The notes: a model not told the origin generated them from the sequence alone. A DNA stretch of 64,000 bases from Sphingobacterium sp. GVS05A (GCF_019969845.1 NZ_JAHXYR010000006.1:186001-250000), one strand, 5' to 3'; counted from the first letter of the stretch, positions 37,382 through 46,915 are shown. Made by a program: numbers and translations.

Positions 37382-37984
37382 TTACAGTATGCTTTTAAGT
37401 TTTTTACAATCAATTTCAATGCGATCTTTGTCTTTTAGCTTATGCTTTTTCTGTAGGTGTTTTCCCGCTACCGTAATTGCTTCTTGCATGATTAGTTGAT
37501 CGAGCTGCCTTGAGGAAAGGTTGAGACAAGTACGAATGAGGGATGATAACCTAAGGTGGAAGTCAAAGGGATAGTCCACCTCGAATGTTAAGATCCTTTT
37601 GTTCAAAGACAGCAATTCATCGCTTGAAATCTGGTCATATTGCAAAGCATAGGTTACTGTAGCTAAATCGGCTTCCACCTTATTCCTTCTTCTCATTTCT
37701 TCGGAAAACGCATATCTCCAAGCCAGTTCTGTATCGTTATTTTGAAATTTGTTGAACAATATACTGTCTATTGCAGTTGGTCGAGTACGTGAAAATATGG
37801 TCAAATTGTATGTGCTATCGCATTTAACACATCGATAAATCAACCATACGTCAACGTTTTTTTTCTGTGCATTTATTCTGAATTTTTCACTGCAATAAAA
37901 TTGTTTACTATCGCAGTGGCTACATGATTTCTTTAGTAGTGGTGTATTGTTTGGACTGACAGCCCATGTATATTCCTTTTGCAT
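37382..37984 (-). CDS. DUF1062 domain-containing protein
   Basis: Protein of 200 residues. The N-terminal half carries two zinc-ribbon-like cysteine pairs (SCSHCDSKQFYCSEKF and YRCVKCDSTYNL) expected for DUF1062, and the C-terminus is helical with LSSRQLDQLIMQEAI. The function of the family is unknown. It stands alone between a terminator and an ABC permease gene on the same strand. Confidence 0.78.
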   Translation of the reverse strand: MQKEYTWAVSPNNTPLLKKSCSHCDSKQFYCSEKFRINAQKKNVDVWLIYRCVKCDSTYNLTIFSRTRPTAIDSILFNKFQNNDTELAWRYAFSEEMRRRNKVEADLATVTYALQYDQISSDELLSLNKRILTFEVDYPFDFHLRLSSLIRTCLNLSSRQLDQLIMQEAITVAGKHLQKKHKLKDKDRIEIDCKKLKSIL

Positions 37985-38272
37985 TATTTATAGTCGTGCT
38001 TAATATTCTTTGTTAATTTTTTTGATATTATTCACGATGTTTCTGCTATCGCAACACCAGGGGATGGATAGCTTGCATAGCAAAAAAGAATATTTGCTAT
38101 AGCAGTAGGGTGAATAATAAAATCAAATGAAAACCTGTTTGGATAGGATTATCCAAATAAAAGAATGATTAGCCTGTGGTTTGTGAGGCTAACTAAGCAA
38201 CTATAAATTTAAGAATTGTGTTCAAAACGTAAACGTTTGGTCTATAAGCTAAGTTAAGTAATTTAATTGAAA

Positions 38273-40720
38273 TTATTCGTCTTTTAAACTATTGACCGGA
38301 TTTATTCGTCCTATTTTTAGCGCATGGTAGAAGATGGTTCCAAATGCAATCAACATGCTGGCGATTCCTGCAAGTATAAATATCCAAGCCTGAATACTGA
38401 TTCTGTAATTGAAGTCCTGTAACCAGGTGTCCATGGCCCACCAGCCAATAGGACAGGCGATTAGAATGGCTATGAAGATAAGTTTTATAAAATCAGCAGA
38501 TAACAATTTTATAATTCCTAGCAAACTGGCTCCAAGAACCTTCCGGATGCCGATCTCTTTTGTCCGTTGCTGGGTCACAAATGCGGCAAGTCCAAATAAA
38601 CCCAAACAGGCAATAAATATCGCTAAACCTGCAAAGGTTGAGACAATAACCTGAGTCCGTTGTACATCTGCATATAACATGGTAAATCCGTCATCCAAGA
38701 AGGTGTATTGAATCTTTTGATTTGGAGAGAATTTATTCCAAACGTTCGTAATTTCCTGAATACTTTGTTCCATTTTGTCTGATTTAAGTCTGATGGACAT
38801 CATATTTGGACTGCCACCAATAACCAGAGCCAGCGGTTTAACATCCTCATTACGCATGTTTCCAAAGATAAAATCTTCGACCACAGCAATGATTGTATAA
38901 GATGCATAATTTCGGATTTTTGCACCAATCGGATTCTTGATGTTCAACTCTTTTACCATCTTCTGATTGACTATTATCGCCGCGGAATCTGTTGGCATGT
39001 TCATGTTGAAATTACGACCTTCGAGGATTTTGATCCCGAATGTGGAGATATAATCATCATCAACTATCCAGTTCTGACCGGCTACACCCACGTCTTGATT
39101 TTGTCTACCATCGTTCCAAAATGAATTTCCGTTACGTTTTACGCCATCCATCGTAACAGGTAGATAATCACCTATAGAAACAGAAGCCACACTGGACAAT
39201 TCCTTTAATTCGTTTTTTAGCAACCTTTGCTTTCCATCCAAAGTGCCCGTTCCTCTTAATATGAGTACCTGTTCTTTATTGAAACCTAGGTCTCTATTTA
39301 AAATATATTTTATTTGTTGGTTGATGACCAAAGTGCCAATGATCAGGATGATAGATGTTGCGAACTGGAAGATAACAAGTCCATTTCGAAACCAGTTGCG
39401 GCTAGATTTTAAATTTACGTTTCCTTTTAATACGGCAATTGGTTTGAATTTAGAAAGATACATTGCGGGATAAATTCCAGATACAATAGCTATTGATAAA
39501 CCAAAGATGATAAGGGTGGGGATAAAGTACCAGGTTGTCCAAGGAAAAACCAAGGATTTGCCGGCAATCTGATTAAAAAGGGGTAGTAGAAGCACAGCGA
39601 AAAATAAGGCAAATGCGATCGAAATTCCACTGTATAAAAAGGACTCCGTCATGAACTGTATGATCAGGGCCTTTCGACCGGAACCGATTGTCTTCCGGAC
39701 ACCAACTTCTTTTGCACGTGTAGCTGCATTGGCAGTAGACAGATTGATAAAGTTGATCATAGCGATAATCAATATAAATGACGCTATTCCACCAAAAATA
39801 TAGACCAATCGAATATCGCCACGATTTTGGCTTTCAATCTTATGGCTTGGAACATCATTGGAGTATAAATGAATCTTTTCCAAAGGCTGTAAGGTCATTC
39901 TTGCAGTATTCCAAACCTCTTCATTGACTGTCATACCTGCTTTAATCATGGCGGGTTTATAATGATCCTGAATGTAAGATTTTGTGATTTTCTTTTCCAA
40001 TTGTTGTATATCCGTGCCTTCTCTGATTTTAAAATAGGTTGTATAGTTGGAGGCCAGCCAATTTAATTTTTCACCTTCATAAGGCTCATGACCACTTAAA
40101 GTCATAAAGAAATCATATCCATATAGATTGGAGTTTGTCGGAATATCATCAATGACTGCCGTAATGGAATACTCATTTGATTTCTCATTATTTAGATAGA
40201 TGCGTTTTCCGATCGGATTTCCATTAAACAGTTTCGCTGCTTTCCGCTTGGTGATTACAATAGTCTTTGGATTGTCAAGCGCATGGCTTAATGAACCGAA
40301 GATTGTTTTGGTAGGGAAGAAATCCATGATCGCTTGATCCGCAAAACAAAAACCTTCTTCGGAAAATAGCTCGGCATTGCCAGTTGTGGCGATTTGATTG
40401 GTTCCAGCACCAAAAAGAGGGTTTGCTAATAATCTTCCAGAGGCTATAATTTCTGGAAATTCTTCTTTTAAAGTTGCACCTGCCGGAGCCGGGAGCGATA
40501 ATCCTTTTAGAACAGTATTGTCTTTATTGATTACGCCTACTACCCTGAAAAGTAGGTTGGAATCTTTGTAGAATTTATCATAGCTCAACTCGTGCTTTAC
40601 GTACAAAACAATAAGCATACAGATTGCTATGCTAAAGGCAAATCCGCCTATTTTTATTAATGAGAAGAAGCGCTGACTTTTTAAACTTCTCCAAGCGGTT
40701 TTTATGTAGATTTTTAACAT
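38273..40720 (-). CDS. ABC transporter permease, MacB/FtsX type
   Basis: Permease of 815 residues with two similar halves. Each has one N-terminal helix, a large periplasmic MacB-like domain (PCD) and three more helices of the FtsX family (SNIQL-like TRAKEVGVRKTIGSGRKALIIQFM, and TQQRTKEIGIRKVLGASLLGII in the second half). Such proteins usually work with a separate ATPase in export or signalling, but no ATPase gene is adjacent, so it is an orphan. The start ATG at 40720 (MLKIYIKTAWRSLKS) is chosen by homology. Upstream are a sigma-54-type promoter and two candidate activator sites. Confidence 0.88.
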   Translation of the reverse strand: MLKIYIKTAWRSLKSQRFFSLIKIGGFAFSIAICMLIVLYVKHELSYDKFYKDSNLLFRVVGVINKDNTVLKGLSLPAPAGATLKEEFPEIIASGRLLANPLFGAGTNQIATTGNAELFSEEGFCFADQAIMDFFPTKTIFGSLSHALDNPKTIVITKRKAAKLFNGNPIGKRIYLNNEKSNEYSITAVIDDIPTNSNLYGYDFFMTLSGHEPYEGEKLNWLASNYTTYFKIREGTDIQQLEKKITKSYIQDHYKPAMIKAGMTVNEEVWNTARMTLQPLEKIHLYSNDVPSHKIESQNRGDIRLVYIFGGIASFILIIAMINFINLSTANAATRAKEVGVRKTIGSGRKALIIQFMTESFLYSGISIAFALFFAVLLLPLFNQIAGKSLVFPWTTWYFIPTLIIFGLSIAIVSGIYPAMYLSKFKPIAVLKGNVNLKSSRNWFRNGLVIFQFATSIILIIGTLVINQQIKYILNRDLGFNKEQVLILRGTGTLDGKQRLLKNELKELSSVASVSIGDYLPVTMDGVKRNGNSFWNDGRQNQDVGVAGQNWIVDDDYISTFGIKILEGRNFNMNMPTDSAAIIVNQKMVKELNIKNPIGAKIRNYASYTIIAVVEDFIFGNMRNEDVKPLALVIGGSPNMMSIRLKSDKMEQSIQEITNVWNKFSPNQKIQYTFLDDGFTMLYADVQRTQVIVSTFAGLAIFIACLGLFGLAAFVTQQRTKEIGIRKVLGASLLGIIKLLSADFIKLIFIAILIACPIGWWAMDTWLQDFNYRISIQAWIFILAGIASMLIAFGTIFYHALKIGRINPVNSLKDE

Positions 40721-40767
40721 AGCGGTATCAATTATCAATAGATGACTATTTTATGTCAAAATGGAAT

Positions 40768-40783
40768 TGCAATTGATTTGCCA
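40768..40783 (-). promoter_or_regulatory. sigma-54 (RpoN) promoter of the ABC permease gene
   Basis: On the minus strand the element reads TGGCAAATCAATTGCA, with the invariant GG and GC separated by exactly 10 bp, as in the -24/-12 consensus TGGCA-N6-TTGCA. It ends 47 bp before the start codon, leaving a leader of about 36 bases. Confidence 0.7.
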
Positions 40784-40838
40784 TTGTTTTAGTTGTTTGA
40801 TTTTTAGTTGTTTATGTTTTAGTATTGTGCGGAGGGAC

Positions 40839-40875
40839 TGTTCATATTCGAACATTTCTTGTTCAGATGCGGACA
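40839..40875. promoter_or_regulatory. two tandem palindromic activator sites upstream of the sigma-54 promoter
   Basis: TGTTCATATTCGAACA at 40839-40854 is a perfect TGTTC-N6-GAACA palindrome. TGTTCAGATGCGGACA at 40860-40875 matches 13 of 16 bases. The centres are 21 bp apart, that is two helical turns, and the pair lies 56-92 bp upstream of the -24 GG. This is the arrangement expected for an NtrC-type activator. Confidence 0.6.
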
Positions 40876-40876
40876 A

Positions 40877-41515
40877 CTAGACACTGCAATCGGCGCTGGC
40901 AAAATCTATAATTGTTATCCACCATTGTCCGTCAATTTTGGTAATATAAAAAATAAAAGTACCTGTGTCGCTGTTGACAATAATACGTCGACTCTGATTT
41001 TCAATACGCTTTACCTTGCTATAGAGATGGTCTAGTTCCTGCGCTTTATCCGATGTAATTTCTTCACCGATAATGCCTGAATAGTGTGTTTTATAAAAAA
41101 TAATAGATTCGGATAAGGGATGGTATTTACCTTTATTGGCTACAAATATGCCATTTTTATAGATTGTTTCACACTCGAAAAAAGGTTGATTGCTATAGAT
41201 GATAGTCTTTGAGTTTGGGTTTGCGATCTGATCCCGCGCCAGAAAGTCTTGGTACGGGGCGTTGATTGAACAATCTGTATGGTGATTGAAAGAGATTTTA
41301 GATGTATATGTCCAACGATTATTGACTCCCAAAGTGGTTATGAAATAGAGACCAAGCTCTTTGTTCAGAAGTGCATTAAAAGCGATGCTGTCTTTACTGT
41401 TATAGGAATGAATCACTTGATCTACGATCTGCTGGACCGTACGATACTGTCCATAGGCAACGATATGGATGAAACATGATATAACTAATATAATAACTCG
41501 AATCAGCATACGCAT
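40877..41515 (-). CDS. exported protein of unknown function
   Basis: Protein of 212 residues with a signal peptide (residues 1-22, ending near IVAYGQ). The mature part is mostly beta with an N-terminal helix (TVQQIVDQVIHSYNSKDSIAFNALL), which suggests a cystatin/NTF2-like fold, but I do not recognise a family. It is the third gene of the minus-strand set starting at 43529, 51 bp after the 305-residue gene, so it is probably cotranscribed. Confidence 0.6.
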   Translation of the reverse strand: MRMLIRVIILVISCFIHIVAYGQYRTVQQIVDQVIHSYNSKDSIAFNALLNKELGLYFITTLGVNNRWTYTSKISFNHHTDCSINAPYQDFLARDQIANPNSKTIIYSNQPFFECETIYKNGIFVANKGKYHPLSESIIFYKTHYSGIIGEEITSDKAQELDHLYSKVKRIENQSRRIIVNSDTGTFIFYITKIDGQWWITIIDFASADCSV

Positions 41516-41566
41516 GGTCGATCACTGTTTTTTATTCATTACGCTAAGCAAACTTGATACCATTGC

Positions 41567-42484
41567 TTATTTCCACTCACTTGCGACTTTTAGTAAATGT
41601 ACCATAATATCTCTTTTTTCATATTTGTCGAATTTTTCGGATGTCAGTGCATTGCACAAGATATAATCCGCGGAACTTGTGTCGCTGTTAAAGCTATCGG
41701 TAAGAGCAGAAATAGCTTTGTAGAAATCATAATAATTACTATAATCAGGCTCTTCGATAGTTAGAATGTCCTTCATTTTTTGAGCGTAATATTGTTTTAC
41801 CTCCTCAGGGTACTTCTTTTTGAGTAGGGATAACAGATCTTCATGCCCCAGTTGAAATTGTTGTAGAGCATTCTGATATTGTTTTTCAGTATATAATATT
41901 GAATCTGTAGTGATGCCTTTTTGTTTATAATAGGCAATAAATTCGCCATCGGGTAGCAGACCGTTCTCGATAAACCAGTCCAGGGTTTTGGAAAACCGTT
42001 CGTTTTCATTTTTGGCGTTTTCAAAATTGCTGCTACTTGTTATCTGCTTTCTATAAGCTTGAAAGAGGGCATCCTCTACATCTGATAACATCAATACTTG
42101 TTTGTATTGCCCTTTTTCTTTTTTTATGAAAAATATATCTTGATAGTGCTTGCTTATATCGATAACCATTGGTACGAGACAAGAGGAGGGGCGATGAATA
42201 TCCTTGGAGAAGAATTCTTCCTGAGCCAGATAATTCCTGAGTCGTAGTGTCTGTGGTGTAGATTTGAGTTTATTGCGGAGGATAAACGCATTGTCTGAAT
42301 CTATTTTATCCATTTGCGTGTATGACTGCAAGGTATGGTCATTTTCCCAAATGCTGTCCTGACGATGGTTATTGATAGAAATAATCAAATCACTTTGTAA
42401 AATCGCTTTTCGCAAATTCAACTGTGCGTAACTATCTATAGAAAGTAGTAGTAATAGGATGAGGTATACACTTTGTTTGATCAT
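41567..42484 (-). CDS. exported protein of unknown function
   Basis: Protein of 305 residues with a signal peptide (MIKQSVYLILLLLLSIDSYAQ). The mature part is largely helical and charged. Its start ATG overlaps by 4 bp (ATGA) the stop of the start-less open frame described at 42481-42771, a sign of translational coupling to what was the end of the gene before it. I do not recognise a family. Confidence 0.6.
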   Translation of the reverse strand: MIKQSVYLILLLLLSIDSYAQLNLRKAILQSDLIISINNHRQDSIWENDHTLQSYTQMDKIDSDNAFILRNKLKSTPQTLRLRNYLAQEEFFSKDIHRPSSCLVPMVIDISKHYQDIFFIKKEKGQYKQVLMLSDVEDALFQAYRKQITSSSNFENAKNENERFSKTLDWFIENGLLPDGEFIAYYKQKGITTDSILYTEKQYQNALQQFQLGHEDLLSLLKKKYPEEVKQYYAQKMKDILTIEEPDYSNYYDFYKAISALTDSFNSDTSSADYILCNALTSEKFDKYEKRDIMVHLLKVASEWK

Positions 42485-42771
42485 TTAGTATTTTCTTTTC
42501 GTCTTTTAATGTGATTGTACGATTCGTTAGGTTTGTCACAGCTGGCAAAAAATAGACTTGCGGCAGTGGCAGTTTTGCTGTCAAACTTACCTTGCTTGGG
42601 TACTAATGGCTCTTTGGTATATTGACGCAGATAGCGATCACCCTGATCATTCTCTTGGTCGTTTTCCTTTGCGGACTTGCTGATGTATTGATTTGTTGCT
42701 TTGTCAAAATTATATTCCTCTAGGTCGGGATAAGAAATGTTATACTCCGCATTAGAAATTATTCCGTCAGC
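42481..42771 (-). pseudogene. start-less open frame, probable frameshifted C-terminus of the protein at 42759-43529
   Basis: A 96-codon frame runs from 42771 down to a TGA at 42481-42483. It contains no ATG, GTG or TTG, yet its product is coding-like: hydrophilic, with YNISYPDLEEYNFDKATNQ and later QGDRYLRQYTKEPLVPKQG. It begins inside the last codons of the 257-residue gene in another frame, and joining them by one missing base gives a continuous protein of roughly 350 residues. Its stop overlaps the next start as ATGA. A true frameshift, a sequencing indel or programmed shifting would all explain it; no slippery sequence is visible. Confidence 0.7.
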
Positions 42772-43529
42772 TCAATGCTTCCCGCACTTTCATATTCTTT
42801 TTTCATTGTTAATATTTCAAGCCAGCGCTTTTGTGTTGGGTCTACTTGGTTTTCTCTTAAAAAGCCCTTCCTGCCTCCATAATTAGAAAGGCTTATAGCA
42901 AGCTTTTTATCTTCAGTTAAATACAGGTAGGCGCCGAAATTCGCTCGCGCTCGCTGTGGTTTATTATAGATTGCGATGAAGTCATTGAAGCGCTCGTCAT
43001 TTTGATAGTGGAATGTTTGGTATGCGGGGTCAGCATCAAAACCTTCATTTTGTACGGCGAATTTCAATTGTGACATCGGGTGTGATTGCTCATAGATATA
43101 GGGGAAATCGAAGCAATTGGCCCCATCGTTGAAAACTGGTTGTATTCTGTCGTCTCCAAACTGTACAGAAGTCTTTCCCTCTTCGAAGCCTCTAAAATTG
43201 ACAGATACGTCATCTCCTAAAGTGGGGTTATGGCATGCATATAACTGAAATTGCGGTAACTGGTCTGGATAGAAAAGAAGATAATCTTTTTCAAAGACAT
43301 AGGATCCAAAGACCATGGTAGCATAACCATATAACATGAATTTGCCGTCTTCAAAGAGACAGATGCCACTGAGGTCACCGTACTGTCCACTGATCGTTTT
43401 GGATCTGTCTTTACCGGTCGCGATATAATGATTGACCTCTTGTGCCATAATATTTCTAGTTATAACGATAAGGATAGTGAAACTTATGATTTGTCTAATG
43501 CATGCAATGTTGAAGAATGTATTTTTCAT
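42759..43529 (-). CDS. exported protein of unknown function, possibly frameshifted
   Basis: Protein of about 256 residues with an N-terminal hydrophobic signal (residues 1-30; FTILIVITRNIMAQ). Two methionines (43535 and 43529) are possible starts; I chose 43529. The mature part has beta-rich segments (DGKFMLYGYATMVFGSYVFE, NFGAYLYLTEDKKLAISLS) but no known domain. A direct-repeat/-7 promoter (43552-43620) precedes it. It ends prematurely if the following start-less frame belongs to it. Confidence 0.6.
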   Translation of the reverse strand: MKNTFFNIACIRQIISFTILIVITRNIMAQEVNHYIATGKDRSKTISGQYGDLSGICLFEDGKFMLYGYATMVFGSYVFEKDYLLFYPDQLPQFQLYACHNPTLGDDVSVNFRGFEEGKTSVQFGDDRIQPVFNDGANCFDFPYIYEQSHPMSQLKFAVQNEGFDADPAYQTFHYQNDERFNDFIAIYNKPQRARANFGAYLYLTEDKKLAISLSNYGGRKGFLRENQVDPTQKRWLEILTMKKEYESAGSIELTE

Positions 43530-43551
43530 GTACATACCATTACTGATTTAT

Positions 43552-43620
43552 CAAAACTAAGAAAGGAATACTGGCCAGAACAGTGATATTTACGAATCGT
43601 AAATAGTTTTTACGATTCGC
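43552..43620 (-). promoter_or_regulatory. direct-repeat promoter site A (LytTR-like)
   Basis: On the minus strand, GCGAATCGTAAA (43620-43609) and ACGATTCGTAAA (43600-43589) are direct repeats, 10 of 12 bases alike, with a 20-bp period. The box TAGTTTTG (43559-43552), matching TAnnTTTG exactly, starts 30 bp after the last repeat base. The same bases also form an 11-bp inverted repeat (43593-43603 with 43609-43619). No TTTG -33 element is present, so an activator is probably needed. The first gene of the set starts 22 bp after the box. Confidence 0.65.
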
Positions 43621-43689
43621 AGCTAGGTGATAAAATAGTATCTATTACCTGTTCCTGTTTTTGGACGATAAAATAGAAACGTGATTATT

Positions 43690-44250
43690 CTAAAAAAATA
43701 GCAGTATAGCAAAGTAAACAAGCTCCAGCAAGAAACAGGCGAAAATCCCTTTATTGTGTGTGGCTCCGCCAATTGTATCAATTGACCAAGCCCCACCCAG
43801 GATGAAACCAATAAAGGCCGCCAATAGCATAAAGAAATACTTTTCTTTCAGGTAATAGTAGATGTCGGCATAATAGGAAAAGTCTTTTTTCTCCTTATAA
43901 AGACCAAAGAATGGAAAACTCTCTGCCTGACCGCTCTGCGGATTATGCTCATGGTAAAAGGAGAGCATTTTGTTGTTTGCGAATTTTGTTGCTTGAGATT
44001 TTACCCACCAATCAGTCACAAAGCCGCGATACTTTCTTTCGTATTTAATGATTTTGCCCGCTTCGGATACAAAAAAGTATATTCTCCTTTTGCTTGCGTG
44101 TTTATCGATGGACAATAGACTACCATTGTTATTGAGAGGAACAACTGTTGTATGTGTTAAGTCCGTGTCTATCTTTCTTATTTGAACAACAAATCCTATT
44201 GTCAGTAGAAAGGGAAGCAGCAGAAGGAGAAAAAGACACTTCTTAGCCAT
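43690..44250 (-). CDS. membrane protein of unknown function
   Basis: Protein of 186 residues. One hydrophobic segment lies at residues 5-22 and two more at residues 142-185 (FFMLLAAFIGFILGGAW, FACFLLELVYFAILLFF). In between is a soluble domain of about 110 residues that should face the periplasm. It starts 5 bp after the sensor kinase, so it is the third gene of the regulator-kinase operon. A role in sensing or as a target of that system is possible but not proven. Confidence 0.6.
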   Translation of the reverse strand: MAKKCLFLLLLLPFLLTIGFVVQIRKIDTDLTHTTVVPLNNNGSLLSIDKHASKRRIYFFVSEAGKIIKYERKYRGFVTDWWVKSQATKFANNKMLSFYHEHNPQSGQAESFPFFGLYKEKKDFSYYADIYYYLKEKYFFMLLAAFIGFILGGAWSIDTIGGATHNKGIFACFLLELVYFAILLFF

Positions 44251-44255
44251 AATGA

Positions 44256-46175
44256 TTAATATGCTACAGGTATTTGCAATTTTACCAGTGTCCCTCCTTC
44301 AGGATTTTTCGTGATTTTTATGCTTGCTTTCCTCCCCAGGAGCTGCATGCGTTCATGACTGATTGTTCCAGAGAGTGAACGATGTGGCGTTTCTTGGATA
44401 TTTGGTTCGGACTTACCGCTATCAAGGATGTCCACCGATAAAATATCTCCATCCAATTGGAAATGAATGTCGATATTGCCTTTACAGGTTTCGAGGTCAA
44501 TACCATGTAGTAGGGCATTTTCGACATAAGGCTGTATCAACATTGGAGGCAACATGATGGCACTAAGATCCTGTTCGTCTGGCTGTGTAATGTGATAGGT
44601 AAAAGCATCTTCAAAGCGCATTTGCTGTAAGGTCAGATAGTTTTCCAGTGTTTCGATCTCCTCATTTAAAGGCACTAGATTCTCGCGACTTAACTCCAGA
44701 TTGCTCCGCAACAAACGACTAAAGCGATTGAGATATTTGATGGCACTTTCTTTCTTATCTAATCGCACAAAACTCTGTACCGCTGCTAAGGTGTTGAAAA
44801 TAAAATGTGGTTCCATCTGTGTGCGCAGTAATTGCTGTTGGAGTAGGACTTTTTCTTTCTCCTGGCTTAGGCGTCGCTGACGGAAACTATAGTATAGAAA
44901 GAATAATATAATAATCAATAAGATAAGACCCAAAGAGGATATGACCAGCCACAGGCGATTTTGCTGTAACTGTAGTTTATTGATCTTAATGCTTTCATTC
45001 AATGTGCGAATGGATTGATCTTTTGCCTGTAGTTGATACAATGCATTCATTTCGGCAATAGCCTGTGTGTTTTCCGAATGATAGACATTTTTCTGTAATT
45101 GAACAATATTATTTAGGACGGATATTGCTTCTTCCTTTTTGCCCTGTAAGCTGTACAGCTCGGCTAAGCTTTTTTGAAAGAGTATTTCATTATGCGGAAA
45201 GATTAATTTGGGGAATTGTGTTCTAAGCTGTTTGGCTTTTACAATATATTGAGCTGCTTGCACAGGCTTCTTAAATAGCACATAAATTGCTGCAACATTA
45301 CAGTAGTTTACAAGTAGATTATTCATCAATACAGAGGATTCCTTGATATTGCTCTGTCGCTCATCAATTTCTATTTTCAGTAGTTGGTAATGTAGCAAGG
45401 AATCTTGCTGTTGTGTCGTTTCAAAGTACTGTATTTTCGAATCGTATAAGAAACTGATATTATACTTATCTGGAAATAGTCGGTGGAGTTCCTCTAATTT
45501 GTGGAGGTATGGCGCTATCTCCTTGCCAGGCCTCTGCAATGTATTTAATGTATAAATCATCTGCACCAATACACGTTGACGATTGATATGCTCTTTTGGA
45601 AGCGAATCTGAGAGATGGAGGGCCGCCCGATTCATTTTTTCAGCGAGATTGTATTGAAACGAACTTAGGTTATTTTGTGCTGCAGAGAGCAATATAGCCG
45701 ATTTCGCTTCCGCAGAAAGGCCTGCGGTGCTATCCGAGAGAACGATCGCTGCTGCTTTGTTGTAGTAATAGCCAGCTTCGCGTTCTTTTGCTTCGGCACT
45801 GCGGATATTGCCAATACCATTGTAAATAAGTGCTTTGTACTTTAGATTACCGGCGGTAGGTTCGATCAATTCAAGAGCCTGCTCTACAAAAAAGCCTGCG
45901 GAATCTTGCTGGAGCATGGCATATAGTCTAGCGGTATTGTATTTAACTTTTGCAAAGAATACGGTATCATTTTTTACATTAGGATTTTCTCCAAGCTGTC
46001 GCCAGGCTCTCTTGAGTGAGTCGCCGTTCTTAGGCGTCAACCTTATGTCTTCGAGCTCCTTTATCTGTGCTAAGACAGCATCATGGTCCCGGGAAGAAAA
46101 AGTCGGTCTTTTGTCGCAAGCTACAATATGTAAAATAAGCAGCAAAAAGAAAATACATTGTAACAGATATCTCAT
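44256..46175 (-). CDS. TPR-containing LytS-type sensor histidine kinase, lipoprotein leader
   Basis: Sensor kinase of 639 residues. The leader ends in a lipobox-like HIVAC (Cys20). Residues 35-400 are tetratricopeptide-type helical repeats outside the cytoplasmic membrane, then one transmembrane helix (about 408-430), a coiled stretch and the His_kinase motif MEPHFIFNTLAAVQSFV with His457. The ATP N-box is PPMLIQPYVENALLHGI. The start overlaps its response regulator stop by 4 bp, so both are translated together. The repeats suggest protein or peptide sensing in the periplasm. Confidence 0.9.
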   Translation of the reverse strand: MRYLLQCIFFLLLILHIVACDKRPTFSSRDHDAVLAQIKELEDIRLTPKNGDSLKRAWRQLGENPNVKNDTVFFAKVKYNTARLYAMLQQDSAGFFVEQALELIEPTAGNLKYKALIYNGIGNIRSAEAKEREAGYYYNKAAAIVLSDSTAGLSAEAKSAILLSAAQNNLSSFQYNLAEKMNRAALHLSDSLPKEHINRQRVLVQMIYTLNTLQRPGKEIAPYLHKLEELHRLFPDKYNISFLYDSKIQYFETTQQQDSLLHYQLLKIEIDERQSNIKESSVLMNNLLVNYCNVAAIYVLFKKPVQAAQYIVKAKQLRTQFPKLIFPHNEILFQKSLAELYSLQGKKEEAISVLNNIVQLQKNVYHSENTQAIAEMNALYQLQAKDQSIRTLNESIKINKLQLQQNRLWLVISSLGLILLIIILFFLYYSFRQRRLSQEKEKVLLQQQLLRTQMEPHFIFNTLAAVQSFVRLDKKESAIKYLNRFSRLLRSNLELSRENLVPLNEEIETLENYLTLQQMRFEDAFTYHITQPDEQDLSAIMLPPMLIQPYVENALLHGIDLETCKGNIDIHFQLDGDILSVDILDSGKSEPNIQETPHRSLSGTISHERMQLLGRKASIKITKNPEGGTLVKLQIPVAY

Positions 46176-46915
46176 TTCTCTGGGAAAAGCTGGGTTAAAA
46201 TTACGTTTTTCCGTCGCGATGAAATAGGTATTTCTTCTTTGTTTTTCAATACGATATACTCAGAACGGTTAACACCGGTTATGTACTTACGGTTGACCAG
46301 ATAGGACTGATGGGTACGTAGGAAATAGGGGGCGGGTAACAATTCTTCATAATATTTCAACGGTTTGGATATGAGCTCCTTGGAACCATCATTCAGAAAG
46401 AAAAAAGTATATGGACCATCACCTTTACAGTAGACGATGTCATGAACAGCAACGATACGCACATTATGAATGGATGTCAAAGCAATACTTTCCGGTAGAT
46501 CGCCATGGTGCATTGCACTTTGTGCCATATTTAACTGCTGCATCCATTGCGGATTATTATCGCTGCGACGACGGTAGCGTTCTAATGCCTCTTTTAATTC
46601 GGTTTGGTCAACAGGTTTTAACAAGTAATCTAAAGCACCATACTTGATTGCTTTGATGGCAAAATGATTATATGCGGTGATGAATATGACGTTTTGTGGG
46701 ATAACATTGAGCTTTTTTAGAAGATCGAAAGCTGTACCATCCTTTAGTTGAATATCCATTAGGATCACATCCGGTTTCTTTTCTTCAATTAGTTTTACAG
46801 CAGTTCTAACACTGTCGCTCCAACCAATTAATTCTGTGTCGGTTTCCTCTTGTATAAGGTAACTGATCTCCTTACGGACAGCGGGTTCATCTTCTATTAT
46901 CGCTACTGTTATCAT
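46172..46915 (-). CDS. LytTR-family response regulator
   Basis: Response regulator of 247 residues. The receiver has the acidic EDEP at residues 8-11, phosphoacceptor Asp54 in VILMDIQLKD, ITAYNHFAI and LLKPV. The C-terminal LytTR domain (residues 140-247: DIVYCKGDGPYTFFF, FLRTHQSYLVNRKYITGV) binds DNA as direct repeats. It is the first gene of a regulator-kinase-membrane protein operon. Two promoters on either side (43552-43620 and 47039-47107) share a repeat architecture, which makes it the best candidate to activate both. Confidence 0.92.
   Translation of the reverse strand: MITVAIIEDEPAVRKEISYLIQEETDTELIGWSDSVRTAVKLIEEKKPDVILMDIQLKDGTAFDLLKKLNVIPQNVIFITAYNHFAIKAIKYGALDYLLKPVDQTELKEALERYRRRSDNNPQWMQQLNMAQSAMHHGDLPESIALTSIHNVRIVAVHDIVYCKGDGPYTFFFLNDGSKELISKPLKYYEELLPAPYFLRTHQSYLVNRKYITGVNRSEYIVLKNKEEIPISSRRKNVILTQLFPEK

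Noticed and set aside
38138..38238. Small hairpins (38138-38157, 38169-38192) and AAACGT/ACGTTT downstream of the ABC permease
   Set aside because: Arms of only 6-8 bp in AT-rich sequence with no T run; too weak to call terminators or operators.
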